In this document: piece after piece, positions 63,648 through 64,000 of the stretch
Layout of the letters: every line of letters starts with the position of its first letter
Numbering within the stretch: the stretch's first letter is position 1
Source: Cryphonectria parasitica EP155
Lineage: Eukaryota; Ascomycota; Sordariomycetes; Diaporthales; Cryphonectriaceae
DNA length: 64,000 nt
Direction: 5' to 3'
Assembly: GCF_011745365.1 (NCBI RefSeq)
Contig: NW_024468912.1
Location: forward strand, 4,898,001 to 4,962,000
Translations under genes and position numbers: made by a program
The notes under the pieces: generated by a model
The model's database searches: none
What the model saw: the letters and a program-made list of their open reading frames with translations, nothing else
Told to the model about the DNA's origin: nothing

Positions 63648-64000
63648 ATGTCGTCGACCGCCACACCCACTGAGACCGCGACGTCGGCCGCAGCCAGTGC
63701 CACGGGCTGCGGCGTGTACCTGTACGAAATTCCCGTTCAGGATGCTGCGTGTGCACTGCCGTACGGGGGAAATCATACAGATATCATGGCCGACTGCTGC
63801 AAATCAGCCGACGTTGTCGTCTACGAGAATAATTGTGGCCTCTACTGCCTCGCGATAGGCCAGAATGTCACTGGCCTTGCGGATTGCATGAAGAGCGACG
63901 GCGCCGCCCCTCAAGACGTCTTTTGTAGCGGCACAGGCAACGCGACTGCTACTGCGACGGCCAGTGACACGCTTGCGAGTGGTGCGAGCGTGGTCGTCAC
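63648..64000 (+). CDS. Cys-rich Ser/Thr-rich extracellular-type protein (partial, runs off the right edge)
   Basis: From ATG 63648 (MSSTATPTETATSAAASATG) 117 codons are visible and the frame is open at the edge. No classical signal peptide is seen at this ATG. A domain with eight cysteines follows: CGVYLY, ACALPYGG, MADCCKS, NNCGLYCLAIGQ, LADCMK and DVFCSG, then a Thr/Ala-rich stretch (NATATATASDTLASGAS). The CC, CGLYC and C..C spacing is met in many fungal small secreted or GPI-type proteins of unknown role. The missing signal peptide could mean a different start, or export without one. Confidence 0.6.
   Translation, partial: MSSTATPTETATSAAASATGCGVYLYEIPVQDAACALPYGGNHTDIMADCCKSADVVVYENNCGLYCLAIGQNVTGLADCMKSDGAAPQDVFCSGTGNATATATASDTLASGASVVV

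Noticed and set aside
1..64000. Secondary-metabolite cluster, CRISPR array, prophage or viral insert
   Set aside because: No polyketide or peptide synthase, no direct-repeat array and no viral proteins were seen; the gene style is fungal nuclear throughout.

Overview
The window reads as nuclear DNA of a filamentous ascomycete (Pezizomycotina, probably a Sordariomycete). The basis is gene style: short GT..AG introns with CTAAC/CTGAC-type branch sites, many pyrimidine-rich leaders, and fungal-type families including a Fot1/pogo transposon, a PTH11-like receptor, Mae1-like transporter, serine-rich cupredoxin and small cysteine-rich secreted proteins. No species can be named from sequence alone. 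All exon coordinates were derived by eye from frame continuity and splice signals; no alignment or transcript data were available.

Layout. 1-16 kb: tail of a short-chain dehydrogenase, HSL-type esterase, a secreted phospholipase A2-like gene with an in-frame stop and two look-alike terminal exons, a transmembrane Ser/Thr-rich protein, a SET/NAP histone chaperone, a second HSL-type esterase, a Mae1-like carrier, an RNase D/WRN-like exonuclease with two HRDC domains, and a metallophosphoesterase. 17.4-20.9 kb: a PTH11-like membrane receptor gene split by a 1,856-bp Fot1/pogo element with perfect 55-bp terminal inverted repeats and a TA duplication; its transposase carries four in-frame stops. 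21-32 kb: CENP-X/MHF2 (histone fold), a 2.6-kb stretch without genes, GPI-type cupredoxin, a small secreted protein, a cytochrome b5-like haem protein and a coiled-coil protein. 32-44 kb: BTB protein with unstable repeats, secreted Cys-rich protein, mitochondrial ADP/ATP carrier, and the divergent pair RPS25/RPS5. 44-64 kb: SDR, NAPE-PLD-like hydrolase, an unusual ARF-like protein with a degenerate GTPase core and a long C-terminal region, histidine phosphatase, alkyltransferase-like DNA repair protein, GH2 glycosidase, an interrupted 3'-5' exonuclease gene, DBP6 helicase, GPI3 and the start of a secreted Cys-rich protein.

Most genes are independent housekeeping or accessory genes rather than one pathway; I see no biosynthetic cluster. 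Housekeeping genes (ribosome: RPS25, RPS5, DBP6; GPI anchors: GPI3; mitochondria: ADP/ATP carrier; chromatin: SET/NAP, CENP-X) are mixed with fast-evolving secreted or surface genes and three damaged genes. The most notable observations are the transposon-split receptor gene with RIP-like stops, the phospholipase gene with duplicated last exons, and the ARF-like fusion protein.
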